A DNA stretch of 64,000 bases. It comes from Dermacentor variabilis. Its lineage: Eukaryota; Arthropoda; Arachnida; Ixodida; Ixodidae. The DNA lies in assembly GCF_050947875.1 (NCBI RefSeq), contig NW_027460401.1:806001-870000 (forward strand). Direction: 5' to 3'. Shown in pieces: positions 51,128-61,600 of the stretch. The position numbers and the translations under genes were made by a program. The notes under the pieces are model-generated. The model was not told the DNA's origin and made no database searches. It saw nothing but the letters and a program-made list of their open reading frames with translations. Positions within the stretch are counted from its first letter, which is position 1, and each line of letters opens with the position of its first letter.

Positions 51128-54040
51128 TTAGGTGTAGTGTAAAAAATACTCGAACAGTTTGTGGCGTGTTGTGTTTTGGAGATCAATATCGTTTTGTGCG
51201 AGTTTGTTAAGAAGTCGTGGTAGTTTATTTTCTAATGTTTGATTACCATAGAAAGTTCTGTATGTTTTTACGTTCCATTGTGCTATGTTTCTTGTGCTGT
51301 ACATTGCATCTCGTTTTTCTAAACCAGCTAATTTTGATAGAAAAGATATGTTCTTCAACACCTCGTTTTTCACACACTTGCTCAGACGATAGTCATAAAG
51401 TTTAGTAATTGGTAGTAAGTTATACTTTAAGAAAAGTGCGGCCGTATGGTAGGTATGCGGAACATTTTCAACAATTCTTAGAAATTTTTTCTGTAACAAG
51501 TGTAGTTTCTGAAGATTGCCTGCTGTTGTTGCACCCCAGGTTAAATGGCAATAGCTGAAATGCGATTGTATCAATGAATTATATAGCATTAGCATTACAT
51601 TTCGCGGTAGTATCTCACGGTTCTTGTAAAGAAGACCAATAATACGTGAACATTTATTTGTTACAAAGCTAACATGATCATCCCATGACATTCTTTCATT
51701 AAATAATATACCTAATGTTTTAAATGAAGGCACAACTTCTAAGGGTACGGACTGAAGGAATATATTCTTAGTGAGACGGACCTTCTTGTTTCTACCTCTG
51801 AAAACAACGACTTTAGTCTTTGCTGTGTTAATTCGCAACGCATTTCTGCTACTCCAGTTTTCTATTTGCCTCAGTGCATTGTTTGCAGTATCTGTGAGTT
51901 CGGCTGCATTATCTCCGGCAAGAAAAATACTGGTGTCGTCAGCATAGATGATAAATTTAACGAATGGAGTTGCATGTACAATGTCATTGATGTAAAGATT
52001 AAACAGAAATGGACCCAAAATGCTACCTTGTGGAACGCCACAGCCTACAGATTGCATATCTGAGAGGAGACCATTTATTGCTACTGCCTGTTTGCGATCC
52101 ATGAGGTATGACTGCACAAGCGATAGTGCATGGCCGCGGAAGCCACAACGCTCAAGTTTACGAAGAAGTATTGTATGGTTTAATAAGTCGAATGCCTTCG
52201 AAAAATCAAGAAAAATACCAATGACTATCCTATTATGTTCGAGTTCGTTCAATATATATTCTCGTTGATCTAATAGTGCAAGTTCAGTAGAGCGGTGCTT
52301 ACGGAAGCCATACTGAGCTGCTGTTATAATTTTGTGTTTTTCTTCAAACTGCAAAAAGTTTCTAAGTATTACTTTTTCTAGTAGCTTAGAAAACACGGGT
52401 AAGATAGATATTGGCCTGTAATTCCCGAGCTGGTTTTTATCACCCTTTTTAAAGATAACTGTTACACGTGCAATCTGCATTTTACGAGGAAATACAGCGG
52501 TACTGACACAAAGGTTTAAGATATGCGTGATGTATGGTAAAATAAGGTCAAAAATATACCGTATAGGCTTTATCTGGAGGCCATCAATATCAATGGATGT
52601 GCTATTGTTTAGTTCGTGGAAGGCTGTCATTACATCTGCTTCTTCAACCGGTTTGAGAAATATAGTGTCGCTTATATGAACGACATCACTGAGATTGTTA
52701 TGTGGGACTTGATTTCTAGAAGCGCAAATAAAGTGCGTATTAAACGTATCTGCTAATTCTTTTCCAGTTATACTTACACCATCGATATTTAGCATATTTA
52801 ATTCACCTGATTTGCTGTTTCTCCCCAAAATTGCGTTTAGCCGCTTCCACATAATGTCGACACGACCACAAGTTGACGTGAATTGATTTGTGTAATAGGC
52901 GTTTCTGGCTTTCTTGAGCTCAGTATTCAAGCGGTTTCGATATTTTTTAAACGCTGTCAGATCACATTCAGCTCTCGATTTAATAAACTTATGATATAGG
53001 ATGTTCTTTGTGTTTATCTTTGCCACCAACTCCGGTGTGACCCATGGTTTGCGACTGTGACGCCTTTGTTTTTTTGTTAATATTGGGAAACAGGCCTCGT
53101 AAATCGGCTTCAGAATACCTAAGAATGCCTCGTAAGCATTATTGGCGTCATTTTCTAAAAGGACAGGCCTCCAGTTGTTCTTTTCTACCGAGTTTCTAAA
53201 TGTCGACAGTGTTTTTTCAGATATAAGTTGGAAAGAATATGTTGAACTACGTTTCTTTTTAGACATGTTTTTAACACACATAAATATTGGCAAGTGATCG
53301 CTGATGTCAGAAATTATTACTCCAGATGTGATCATACTAGGGTCATGGTTAGTGATAAACAAATCGATCAGCGATGAAGACGTGATCGTAACACGCGTTG
53401 GCATTTTGATTGCATTCAGAAGTCCATGTGTTCTAAGCAATAAATCTAAACTCATTTGGGATGCATCAACCGATAACATATTAATGTTTAGGTCACCACC
53501 AAGGACAATGTTTAAATGCTGACTGGTTGCAAATGAAATCAGGCTTTCAAGAAAATTCAAGAATATGGCTACGCAACCCTTTGGTGGACGATAGCACACT
53601 ACAAAAATAGTGTTGTTCAAACACATTGTTAAGATTTCATATTCTTTCACAGAAACTGTGAATCGCTCTAATATTTCAGGCCGCCACTTCTTCTTAAATG
53701 ATATGGATACGCCACCACCAATACCAGCGTAACGATTCAGAAAAAATGTCTCATAACCAGGAATTCGAAAGACATCATAATCACTTGTAGACCAAGTTTC
53801 GCTGATCATGATAGCGTCAATGGGAACATTTAGTTGTTGAAAGAAAGTGTCGAAATATGCTTCTTTACGTCTGACAGATCGAGCATTGATATGAAGACAT
53901 TTGAATGACGTCTGGAAAACCGGGCCAAGGTAATCTTTGAAGTTCTCTGGGAGTAGATAATTCTTTTCTGTTACAGTCTGCATTTTTGGCAGGAAACAAA
54001 AATAAAAAATCAATTCTCCCTTCTTATTGCAGCTTGCCAA
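51128..54040 (-). CDS. LINE ORF2: AP-type endonuclease and reverse transcriptase, intact
   Basis: The 970-residue product carries the enzymatic steps of target-primed reverse transcription. The endonuclease spans about residues 45-260: HINARS (N52), SETW (E81), GGDLNIN (D183, N185) and SDHLP (D248, H249). The reverse transcriptase spans about 515-790: ARVTVIFKKGDKNQLGNYRP, QYGFRKHRSTELALL, IFLDFSKAFD (D612), GVPQGSILGPFLFNLYINDI and IIYADDTSIF (D701, D702). A C-terminal CR1-type region follows; RNase H is absent, as in CR1/L2. No frame break occurs. The first ATG (54040) overlaps the ORF1 stop by 17 nt; Met20 at 53983 would avoid overlap, so either could be used, perhaps by reinitiation. Confidence 0.94.
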   Translation of the reverse strand: MASCNKKGELIFYFCFLPKMQTVTEKNYLLPENFKDYLGPVFQTSFKCLHINARSVRRKEAYFDTFFQQLNVPIDAIMISETWSTSDYDVFRIPGYETFFLNRYAGIGGGVSISFKKKWRPEILERFTVSVKEYEILTMCLNNTIFVVCYRPPKGCVAIFLNFLESLISFATSQHLNIVLGGDLNINMLSVDASQMSLDLLLRTHGLLNAIKMPTRVTITSSSLIDLFITNHDPSMITSGVIISDISDHLPIFMCVKNMSKKKRSSTYSFQLISEKTLSTFRNSVEKNNWRPVLLENDANNAYEAFLGILKPIYEACFPILTKKQRRHSRKPWVTPELVAKINTKNILYHKFIKSRAECDLTAFKKYRNRLNTELKKARNAYYTNQFTSTCGRVDIMWKRLNAILGRNSKSGELNMLNIDGVSITGKELADTFNTHFICASRNQVPHNNLSDVVHISDTIFLKPVEEADVMTAFHELNNSTSIDIDGLQIKPIRYIFDLILPYITHILNLCVSTAVFPRKMQIARVTVIFKKGDKNQLGNYRPISILPVFSKLLEKVILRNFLQFEEKHKIITAAQYGFRKHRSTELALLDQREYILNELEHNRIVIGIFLDFSKAFDLLNHTILLRKLERCGFRGHALSLVQSYLMDRKQAVAINGLLSDMQSVGCGVPQGSILGPFLFNLYINDIVHATPFVKFIIYADDTSIFLAGDNAAELTDTANNALRQIENWSSRNALRINTAKTKVVVFRGRNKKVRLTKNIFLQSVPLEVVPSFKTLGILFNERMSWDDHVSFVTNKCSRIIGLLYKNREILPRNVMLMLYNSLIQSHFSYCHLTWGATTAGNLQKLHLLQKKFLRIVENVPHTYHTAALFLKYNLLPITKLYDYRLSKCVKNEVLKNISFLSKLAGLEKRDAMYSTRNIAQWNVKTYRTFYGNQTLENKLPRLLNKLAQNDIDLQNTTRHKLFEYFLHYT

Positions 54041-54917
54041 GGTCGCAAGAGTGCTGCACTAGCATTGCTGACGCGCCATCAGTCTTTCTTATCAGAATCT
54101 TGCCGTTGCTGTGCCAGACATACTTGTACTGATTTGTTTTTGCCCATTCTTTCACTTCCCTCAGCAGTTCTCGATTTCGCCTGGTCAGGTTTTCCAACAT
54201 GTGAACATTGGCATCCGCAGTGGTCAACTCCCGCCTGCTAGCCCACCATTTGTCCCTCATGCTCTGTCTCGCGAAACGGCAGATGATGCCAGGCACTTTG
54301 TCACGCTTTGCCGGCAATCGATGAATTGCCGTGATGTCGTGTTCTGATAGCTGGGGCAATCCACTTTCACCGGCCAAAGCATTAAGTTTGGACAAAAGAT
54401 TTTCGCCTTCCGTTTGTGGTACACCATGAATTTCTAAGTTCAGTTTCCGGTTGCGCCACTCGAGGTCATCGAGTTGGACACTGAGCGATTCAAGCTGCTC
54501 TTTGTTCATTTCTGTTTTTGCGAGCCTAGTCTGGATTGCTTTAATATCTCGCTCATTTTGTTCTGTGCGCGTCAACAGGTCTGTCATCTGTTCGGACATA
54601 AACTGCACCGATTGCTCAATTCCATCGACAGTTTCTTTCAGTGGCAACAAAACATCAAGTTTTCGGTTAATCTCCTGAAGTACGACCAACATATCTTCTA
54701 CGGTCAACGGTGCTTTTTCTTTCTCATCCTGGTTAACATGTGAGGTTGGTAGCCTACATTTCGGGCATTTCCATTTCTGGTAGGTTGATTTCTTAGATTT
54801 TATTGTTGCCTCCGACACTCCTGCGCAGCTTCCTACATGGTACGAAAGCTTACAAGTCATGCAAGATATACTCTCTTTGGGATCCAAGATTTCTTGTTCA
54901 CACTCAACACACTCCAT
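54024..54917 (-). CDS. LINE ORF1: PHD-like finger and coiled-coil nucleic-acid-binding protein
   Basis: The 297-residue product would coat element RNA. Residues 3-55 form a PHD-like zinc finger: CVEC, CMTC, YHVGSC and WKCPKC give Cys pairs at 3/6, 19/22 and 52/55 plus His27 and Cys31. A Glu/Leu-rich segment at about 70-155 (VEDMLVVLQEINRKLDVLLP; NEDRDIK-like heptads) should form a coiled coil. Residues about 155-290 (LDDLEWRNRKLNLEIHGVPQ; IICRFARQSMRDKWW) resemble the RNA-recognition part of L1-type ORF1 proteins. ORF1 with a PHD-like finger is known for some CR1/L2 elements. The start lies about 80 bp inside the monomer array, and ORF2 follows with a 17-nt overlap. Confidence 0.88.
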   Translation of the reverse strand: MECVECEQEILDPKESISCMTCKLSYHVGSCAGVSEATIKSKKSTYQKWKCPKCRLPTSHVNQDEKEKAPLTVEDMLVVLQEINRKLDVLLPLKETVDGIEQSVQFMSEQMTDLLTRTEQNERDIKAIQTRLAKTEMNKEQLESLSVQLDDLEWRNRKLNLEIHGVPQTEGENLLSKLNALAGESGLPQLSEHDITAIHRLPAKRDKVPGIICRFARQSMRDKWWASRRELTTADANVHMLENLTRRNRELLREVKEWAKTNQYKYVWHSNGKILIRKTDGASAMLVQHSCDLGKLQ

Positions 54918-54996
54918 ACTGACATAAACAAGGTTCGCTCCTTTGGCAGCAGCAGTGGCAGCAACACAATAACACCCCCCTTAAAAAAGCCACTAA

Positions 54997-56034
54997 CCTG
55001 TAACAGTATGCAGGAGCATTTAGGCAAACGCTCTTCCGAACACTGCTGCTGCCAAAGTGCCGTCTTGGATGCGATGCCGTAGCTTTATAGCAGATGCGTC
55101 GATGCAAGCGCCACGCCAGATGATGCCAGCCGGTGACGTCCGTCCTTGATAACTCTTAGTTGATAACCGGAGTCGAAATGCAGCCTCAGAAAACGTGCGC
55201 TTCTCGGCTTATAGTGGTGTCGTCCTAGGATCCAGGGTTATCTGTAACAGTATGCAGGAGCATTTAGGCAAACGCTCTTCCGAACACTGCTGCTGCCAAA
55301 GTGCCGTCTTGGATGCGATGCCGTAGCTTTATAGCAGATGCGTCGATGCAAGCGCCACGCCAGGTGATGCCAGCCGGTGACGTCCGTCCTTGATAACTCT
55401 TAGTTGATAACCGGAGTCGAAATGCAGCCTCAGAAAACGTGCGCTTCTCGGCTTATAGTGGTGTCGTCCTAGGATCCAGGGTTATCTGTAACAGTATGCA
55501 GGAGCATTTAGGCAAACGCTCTTCCGAACACTGCTGCTGCCAAAGTGCCGTCTTGGATGCGATGCCGTAGCTTTATAGCAGATGCGTCGATGCAAGCGCC
55601 ACGCCAGGTGATGCCAGCCGGTGACGTCCGTCCTTGATAACTCTTAGTTGATAACCGGAGTCGAAATGCAGCCTCAGAAAACGTGCGCTTCTCGGCTTAT
55701 AGTGGTGTCGTCCTAGGATCCAGGGTTATCTGTAACAGTATGCAGGAGCATTTAGGCAAACGCTCTTCCGAACACTGCTGCTGCCAAAGTGCCGTCTTGG
55801 ATGCGATGCCGTAGCTTTATAGCAGATGCGTCGATGCAAGCGCCACGCCAGGTGATGCCAGCCGGTGACGTCCGTCCTTGATAACTCTTAGTTGATAACC
55901 GGAGTCGAAATGCAGCCTCAGAAAACGTGTGCTTCTCGGCTTATAGTGGTGTCGTCCTAGGATCCAGGGTTATCTGTAACAGTATGCAGGAGCATTTAGG
56001 CAAACGCTCTTCCGAACACTGCTGCTGCCAAAGT
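54997..56034 (-). repeat. 244-bp tandem monomers, 4 complete and 1 partial, in LINE 5' UTR
   Basis: CCTAGGATCCAGGGTTATCT recurs at 55224, 55468, 55712 and 55956, and CTGTAACAGTATGCAGGAGC at 54998, 55242, 55486, 55730 and 55974: an exact 244-bp period. The units are nearly identical (for example CCAGATGATG in the unit nearest ORF1 against CCAGGTGATG in the others). The distal partial unit ends at about 56034 and merges into a CTG-rich duplicated stretch (56020-56106). The array sits immediately upstream of ORF1 on the transcribed strand. Confidence 0.95.
55083..55821 (-). promoter_or_regulatory. TATAAAG motif in each complete monomer
   Basis: TATAAAG on the minus strand lies at 55083-55089, 55327-55333, 55571-55577 and 55815-55821, once per unit. 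If used, transcription would start about 25-30 bases lower and proceed into ORF1. This is a motif-based inference, with no expression evidence. Confidence 0.5.
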
Positions 56035-56109
56035 CCGATGCAGTTGCTGCTGCTGCTGCTGCTGCCAACACTGCTGCTGCCAAAGTCCGACGCCGTCCGA
56101 TGCAGTTGT

Positions 56110-57445
56110 TTAATTGTGTGTACGCTGTGTCGAGAGAAATTGTGGTGCATTCTGTATGCATTGAGAATCACAAAACCCCTGGGACCGCGTAATGTAGCCC
56201 GCAGTATCCTTCGTGTGGTGCGCCGATGTCGAAGATATGACCCTTCGCGCTTTCTTTGTTCCGGGCTCACGAAAAGGATCTCCTCCTCTGGCACTTTCGC
56301 ATCGTATCACACTGTACGGAAGAATTTGGTGAAAATTATGCTCTTACGTCCTGTAGTTGATCCGCAATTCGACAGTGTGTGCGCCGGAAGGACCGTTGTG
56401 CAGTCGATGCCGCGGCACCTGTGACGCTAAAAGGAGCGTTTTCCGAGTACGCCTAGAAAGGTAAGTCCGGCGCTTGCGCGCTTCTTCCTGTCTATGGTTC
56501 GTGAAGTGTGCGTTCTTGTACGTATCGCAAGATCCGTACAACAACCGAATCCGGATTTGTAAAGCAGCAAGAATTATAAATGTGCTTTTCAAATGGTTGT
56601 TCTTCATGTCGCAGTGCACATTTAGCAAAAAGTTCCATGGAAATTGCCCTAAAACGTATTCATGTTACCAACAGCTCTATCTGTGGTTTATTTACTTTCA
56701 CCTATGAAGCACGCTAGCGCGGGTGGTTCTTTGATCTAAATGGGCACAAAAATTCAAGCAAAGAAAGTTACTGTTTGTGTACATAATTTTTCATTGAGAA
56801 ATGGTATAGGCATTTCTAGAAGTAGTACGTCAATGTGTTGTCTTCACAGCTAACAGCTGCGCGAGATAACACCCGATTTCTTCGTCGACGCATGGCCAGA
56901 TTTTTAGCTTGTATGGAAATTCTTCTGTTTATAGAGTGTCGTCAGATGACGTGTATTAGTGTCCTGTGTGTTTTCGTGTACTTGTAAAGGGTTCCGATCT
57001 TGCAGAGAAGCCGAAATTACATAAGCAATGTTTCTTTTTAATCGAAAAATCTTACTCTTTTCTGTATTGTCTCTCCAGAAAAAGAGGGGGTCTGTTGTAA
57101 TTTTTAGCGCATCGTCCTTTGGGAGCAGTGCTTTGTTGCGCCGCATAAACAAATTAGGTTTTGGAACGCTTTTCATGTCCTAAGGAATTTTTTGATAGTA
57201 CAATTCACATTTCACGTTATACAGCTGTACGTTTGTGTGAACCTTTTCATAGTAAATTCATGTTTGCTACAGTTCGATTTACGTGTTATTTAATCGCCTG
57301 TGATGTTACAATCAGATATTTGCACAACCAGTTGCAGCTTCATGTAACTGGTTGTATGAGACTTTTTTCAAGATATGACGTGATGTTTTTATATCACAAG
57401 TTTGCAGTTTCAGCAGGGATTACAATAAATTAAGCATTTATTATT
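56110..57445. other. No recognisable gene
   Basis: The upstream flank of the LINE. Overlapping minus frames at 56110-56628 have no assignable domain. Confidence 0.35.
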
Positions 57446-57451
57446 GTTTAG

Positions 57452-57556
57452 GGATGGCAAGATTTTGGGAACCAGAGGCACCTCCACATATGCACCTGCG
57501 GCACTTCTGCAGCCTCAACAGCACGGCAAAGTACCTGATGTGCATGCTGTGACAAG
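57452..57556 (+). CDS. Candidate internal exon of an unrecognised gene
   Basis: ATTTATTATTGTTTAG precedes and GACAAG|GTGTGTGC follows, both plausible splice sites. One frame stays open across the 105 bp (DGKILGTRGTSTYAPAALLQ ... VPDVHAVTR). No family is recognised and no neighbouring exon could be paired with it. Confidence 0.25.
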
Positions 57557-57559
57557 GTG

Positions 57560-57990
57560 TGTGCAAAGCAGTTGCTGCCACTTACACGAGCTGCATATTT
57601 TCTTGGTATCATCCATGTTTGGACACTCTCCTGAATTTTTCGTGGGTTTACAAATGTGGGCTCATTTTACAATTTTATGAATGTCACTTTAGAAAGACAC
57701 TGAAGTTGTGTTGGTTAAGATGTTTTAAAGCTGATGAGAGATTGAGGGCATGACATTGTTAAAATGCATGTAAAAAATTAATTGTAATAGTACTTGTATG
57801 CTTTATTATTAGCGATGCAATATCTCTAGCGAGAACATCAGAGGGGCACTTGCTTTTGGGAAGTTTCGTCAGATAAATTCCTGAAGCAGCGTAAAGCTCT
57901 GTAATCTAAAAAAAAACAATGTTGTCAGTTACTGGTTTCAAGTTCGCTGCTGCTTTTTGTGCTGCACGACAAGTTAAATAATGGTTGATA
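57560..57990. other. No recognisable gene
   Basis: AT-rich sequence without coding or repeat signal. Confidence 0.35.
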
Positions 57991-57999
57991 ATGTGTGTG

Positions 58000-58600
58000 T
58001 GACGTAATAGTTCTGCGCAAACACACGAGGTGGAGAGAAGTAATTAATAAAGGGAAAATAAGACATCCACCCGCTCGTACCATTTGCTACAAAGGAAACC
58101 CGTATGTGTTCCTCAAAAGGAAAGCCGCACAGTTGAAGAAAAATTCGTCCTGGTGCGGGACTCGAACCCGGGACTACCGCCTTTCCGAGGCAGCCACTCT
58201 ACCATCTGAGATAACCAGGTGGCTAGCACATGGCAGGGCGAAGTCAAATTAGTTGACAACACAAAGCAAAGGCGAGGGTTTGACGTAATATTTTTTCCCC
58301 TTTATTAATTACTTCTCTACACCTTGCGCGTTTCCGCAGAACTATTACGTCAGACCCTTGCCTTTGCTTCGTTTTGTCGACAAATTCGACTTCGCCCGGC
58401 CATCTGCTAGCCGCCTGGTTATCTTAGATGGTAAAGTGGCTGTCCCGGAAAGGCGGTGGTCCCGGGTTTGAGTCCCAGACCTGGACGGTTTCTTTTTTTC
58501 AACTGTGAGGCTTTCCTTTCAAGGAATCCGTACGGGTTTCTTTTGTAGCAATTGCTACGAGCGGGTGGATGTGCGATTTTCCCTTTAATAATAATGTGTG
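58000..58600. mobile_element. Inverted pair of tRNA-Ser-like SINE copies
   Basis: The left copy is on the minus strand (58289 to about 58000) and the right on the plus strand (58341 to about 58597). Each has an A-box-like TGGTTATCT(C/T)AGATGGTA and a B-box-like CCCGGGTT(C/T)GAGTCCC. In the left copy CCTGGT/ACCAGG can pair as an acceptor stem, and CTGCC/GGCGG encloses a 7-base loop with GGA in the anticodon position. The 50-bp spacer (58299-58350) matches the outer end of the left copy, so a third partial copy is involved. Arms are roughly 85-90 percent identical by eye. Confidence 0.75.
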
Positions 58601-58604
58601 TATG

Positions 58605-61600
58605 CAACAATGGGGGTGCTGAGAGCAAGCTTTAAAATAATGTGTGCTATGTCCCCAACAAAGAATTTAGTGTCTGCAGCATTTTTACAATATATTATGT
58701 TCGCAGGTTGGCAGGTATGACATAATGTACAACAATAATGTACAACACTTTTGCTGTAGATGCCATATTCATAACGTCCATTTTCTGTCTACTTCAATCG
58801 TATATTTAGAATTTGGCCCACCTTCAGTTTGATCAAGTTACATAGGTAGCCCCCTCTGAGTTAAATATAATTAGGGGCTATTGTAGATATGCATGATATA
58901 CCTACTCACTGTATTGTGACAGATATTTTTAGGGACTGTGTTGTGAGGCATGCACATCCTTTTACCTGTATGTCTTGCTGCAGGTTGCCCGACAAAAGCA
59001 TAAATGCTTTGCCCACCTTTATTATTATGCTTTCATGTAGACTTCTAACATCTGTGCCCACATAGACTCCATGTTCTTAATTACATTTTTCTAAGTATTC
59101 ACTGTTGTGCATTACATTATTGTGTTACATTACTGTGCATTACATGTTTTTCTTTGTTTTATTTTGGAGGGGGATATTCATTTCTGTAATAGTACAGAGA
59201 ATAGGACTTCAAAACAAAAAGCCACGAAAGGTGGCTTAAAAGTGTATGAAGCTTGGAATTCTACATTCCATCCCCTAAAGCGCTACCAGTAGTAAAACAT
59301 TCCTAATTGTCTTTTTTATAAGCTAGAGGCCAGATACATAGTCCCATTATGAGAGTATGTTATTTTTTCTTCTTTGGTCTGACTTGTTTTGTTGAATGTT
59401 CTCCTTGTTCAGAATTTGTTTTCTTGCCACCTCATGCAATACTCCAAGTGGAGCCTATGAGCTATGTGTAAAATAAATAAGTAAATTCCTAAAGCATGCA
59501 ACACACCATGCAGCATAGCATTTAAATGTTGCCAGTTTATAATGTTTCTCGAGTGCAGCGCATCATGGAGCTTGAGGCTGATCTCTTCAGATGTAAAAAA
59601 ATTGCAGGTTTTGAAAATGTGGTCCTACAAACTGCTGGTTACGCATGTCAGTCAGCCTGTTGCAGTGGTCACAAGTGAGAATGTAACCAAAAGCTGGGCG
59701 CGCTCGGCCATTTTGCATATGGCACAGGATAAAGCTTCACCTCTGCTATTGCTTCTCTTATAGTAATGGCCTCCGAGTATACATGCCGAGTTATGCTTCT
59801 GGGGACACTTATTAGTTAACCTTATCAGGTAATTAGCCATTAGTCTTATGGGTGCTATGTTGCAGTGCCTGCAGGATGGCCAGCATTACAATACACATTA
59901 AAGTTATTGTACAAGTCATGCAATTGTATCGGGATTGGCCCACCAAGTGACAACCTTTAATTACACTATACCTGGGATCAGCCCAGCTCACTCAGTCAGG
60001 GAGACATCCATGCATAAGGGGAGGGGTATGGCAAATAGAGGGCGTTCGATTAATCTTTCTCACATAGATAGCTCATACATATAATCTTTCTTAAATTGGA
60101 TGCTTTGTTGCTCAAAGTGAAGTTACTTATGGGCATAATGTCAGCATTTCGATCCTATTTATGCTTAACGAAAGTTGCTTTGTTCAGTGTCACTTTTTAT
60201 ATTGTTTCGCTTGTGATTCTAAGCTCACTTGTTTTATAACTGCTATAGGTATGGCTGGACCTGGAAAAGTGTAAGCCGACCATGCTATGTTGCTGATCTG
60301 CGCTGATCTCCACATCCAAGTTGGTCCCGCGACAGTTGGGCACCATTGTGCCTTGCTTCATTGACAAGGTGATATAATATGGTGAGCTTGTACTTCAATA
60401 TCGGTATTGAAAATTAGGTTAAGGAAAAAAAGACAAGGATTGGTCTTTATGATAGATACACTCAGGTTCTTTCTTTAAGGTGTTCTTTTGACATGTTCTA
60501 CATGGACATATTTTTAGAGAATTATAACAGTCCTTTATTGCAAAGTGCCGTGGCGCTAGTTTATGCGTTAAACTAGCACTCTTTCACCAAAAAAAGCCTT
60601 ATTTAGCACGCAATTCACAAGGAAAGAAAGGAGGCAACAGGACAGAGTGCTACTAACAGTTCAGTATTATTGCTCGCACAGTGATATTGTGCAAAAGGTG
60701 AAAGGGGGAGAATAGATCTGAATACATGCTGTTCGCACAGAAACGAAAAGGACGCATCACATGGTGAGCTTGACACTTGTTTTACAATGATAAGAAGCAG
60801 TCTCACTGTCTAGTAATTCTCTGCATGGGGAGCTAGTGCTAGGTTCCTCGTCATACATATAAGAAAAGCCTCAGATATCTCTCCAGCGCTTTTGTCTTTA
60901 TATTTTGTCACGATCAAGCAGCTTTCAAACATAGGTGCATGTGCGCCGAGAGCAGTGCACTACCACTGCTAACTGACCCACGCATCAAGTTTGCTTGATC
61001 ACGCTGCCAGTCATTTATACATTGGCCGGTTTATCCGATGAAGCCTCTACTGCACGAAATGGTATGTGATAGACACTGCACCTGTGTACTGTACGTGCTT
61101 TGTTACATGATTTTTTTTCAGAGATAGTGATGCAGGCCTTTTCATTATTTACATGCCTACACAACAAACCAAGCATTATCTGTGCTTAGAAAGAATTGTA
61201 GGAAAATCCAGCATGAGGCAACTGTTCTCGGCACGAAACAAACTTGATTCGTTGGTTTTCATTCATTGGTGCGATCACACTAAGGCAGACAAGCTTGTAG
61301 GCTGTGCTTCTGCAATTTGTATAGCGCACTGACAGCACTGGTGTGGGCCTCATCTGTGGGCTGACTGATGGCACCTTCTACGGCGCAGACCACTTGTGTT
61401 AGGCGAGGCACCAATGTTGACGTGCAAAACAGCAGTCCTAGGTTTTGAGTAGTTGTAGGAAGACAAGGTAAACATAACTTCCATGGCTTGAGTGGGCTCA
61501 TTTCACTTGGGGCATCTAGCTTTTTTTGTTGCAAATGTGCAGAGGTGCTTCCCTAGAGTCGGCGTGAAAATGGCATAGAGTTGTGCATTCGGGAACTCCT

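Larger units (their letters stand above)
50733..56035 (-). mobile_element. Full-length CR1/L2-like LINE with 5' monomer array
   Basis: From right to left: tandem 244-bp units (56035-54997), a short 5' UTR, ORF1 (54917-54024), ORF2 (54040-51128), a 3' UTR of about 370 bp with pyrimidine and purine tracts, an AATAAAA signal and an ATTTGAATTTGAATTTGA tail (50733-50760). Both ORFs are uninterrupted with catalytic residues in place, so this copy is a candidate for recent or present activity. No convincing target duplication was found, which is common in this clade. Confidence 0.88.

Noticed and set aside
50814..51131. Lys-rich plus frame and Phe-rich minus frames near 50.8-51.1 kb
   Set aside because: They translate A/T homopolymer tracts of the LINE 3' UTR.
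54997..56034. CRISPR-like array
   Set aside because: Units are 244 bp, contiguous and nearly identical, without short repeats separated by unique spacers, and the context is a eukaryotic LINE.
55927..56424. 165-codon plus frame across the monomer array end
   Set aside because: Runs antisense to the LINE through CTG repeats; low complexity and no domain.
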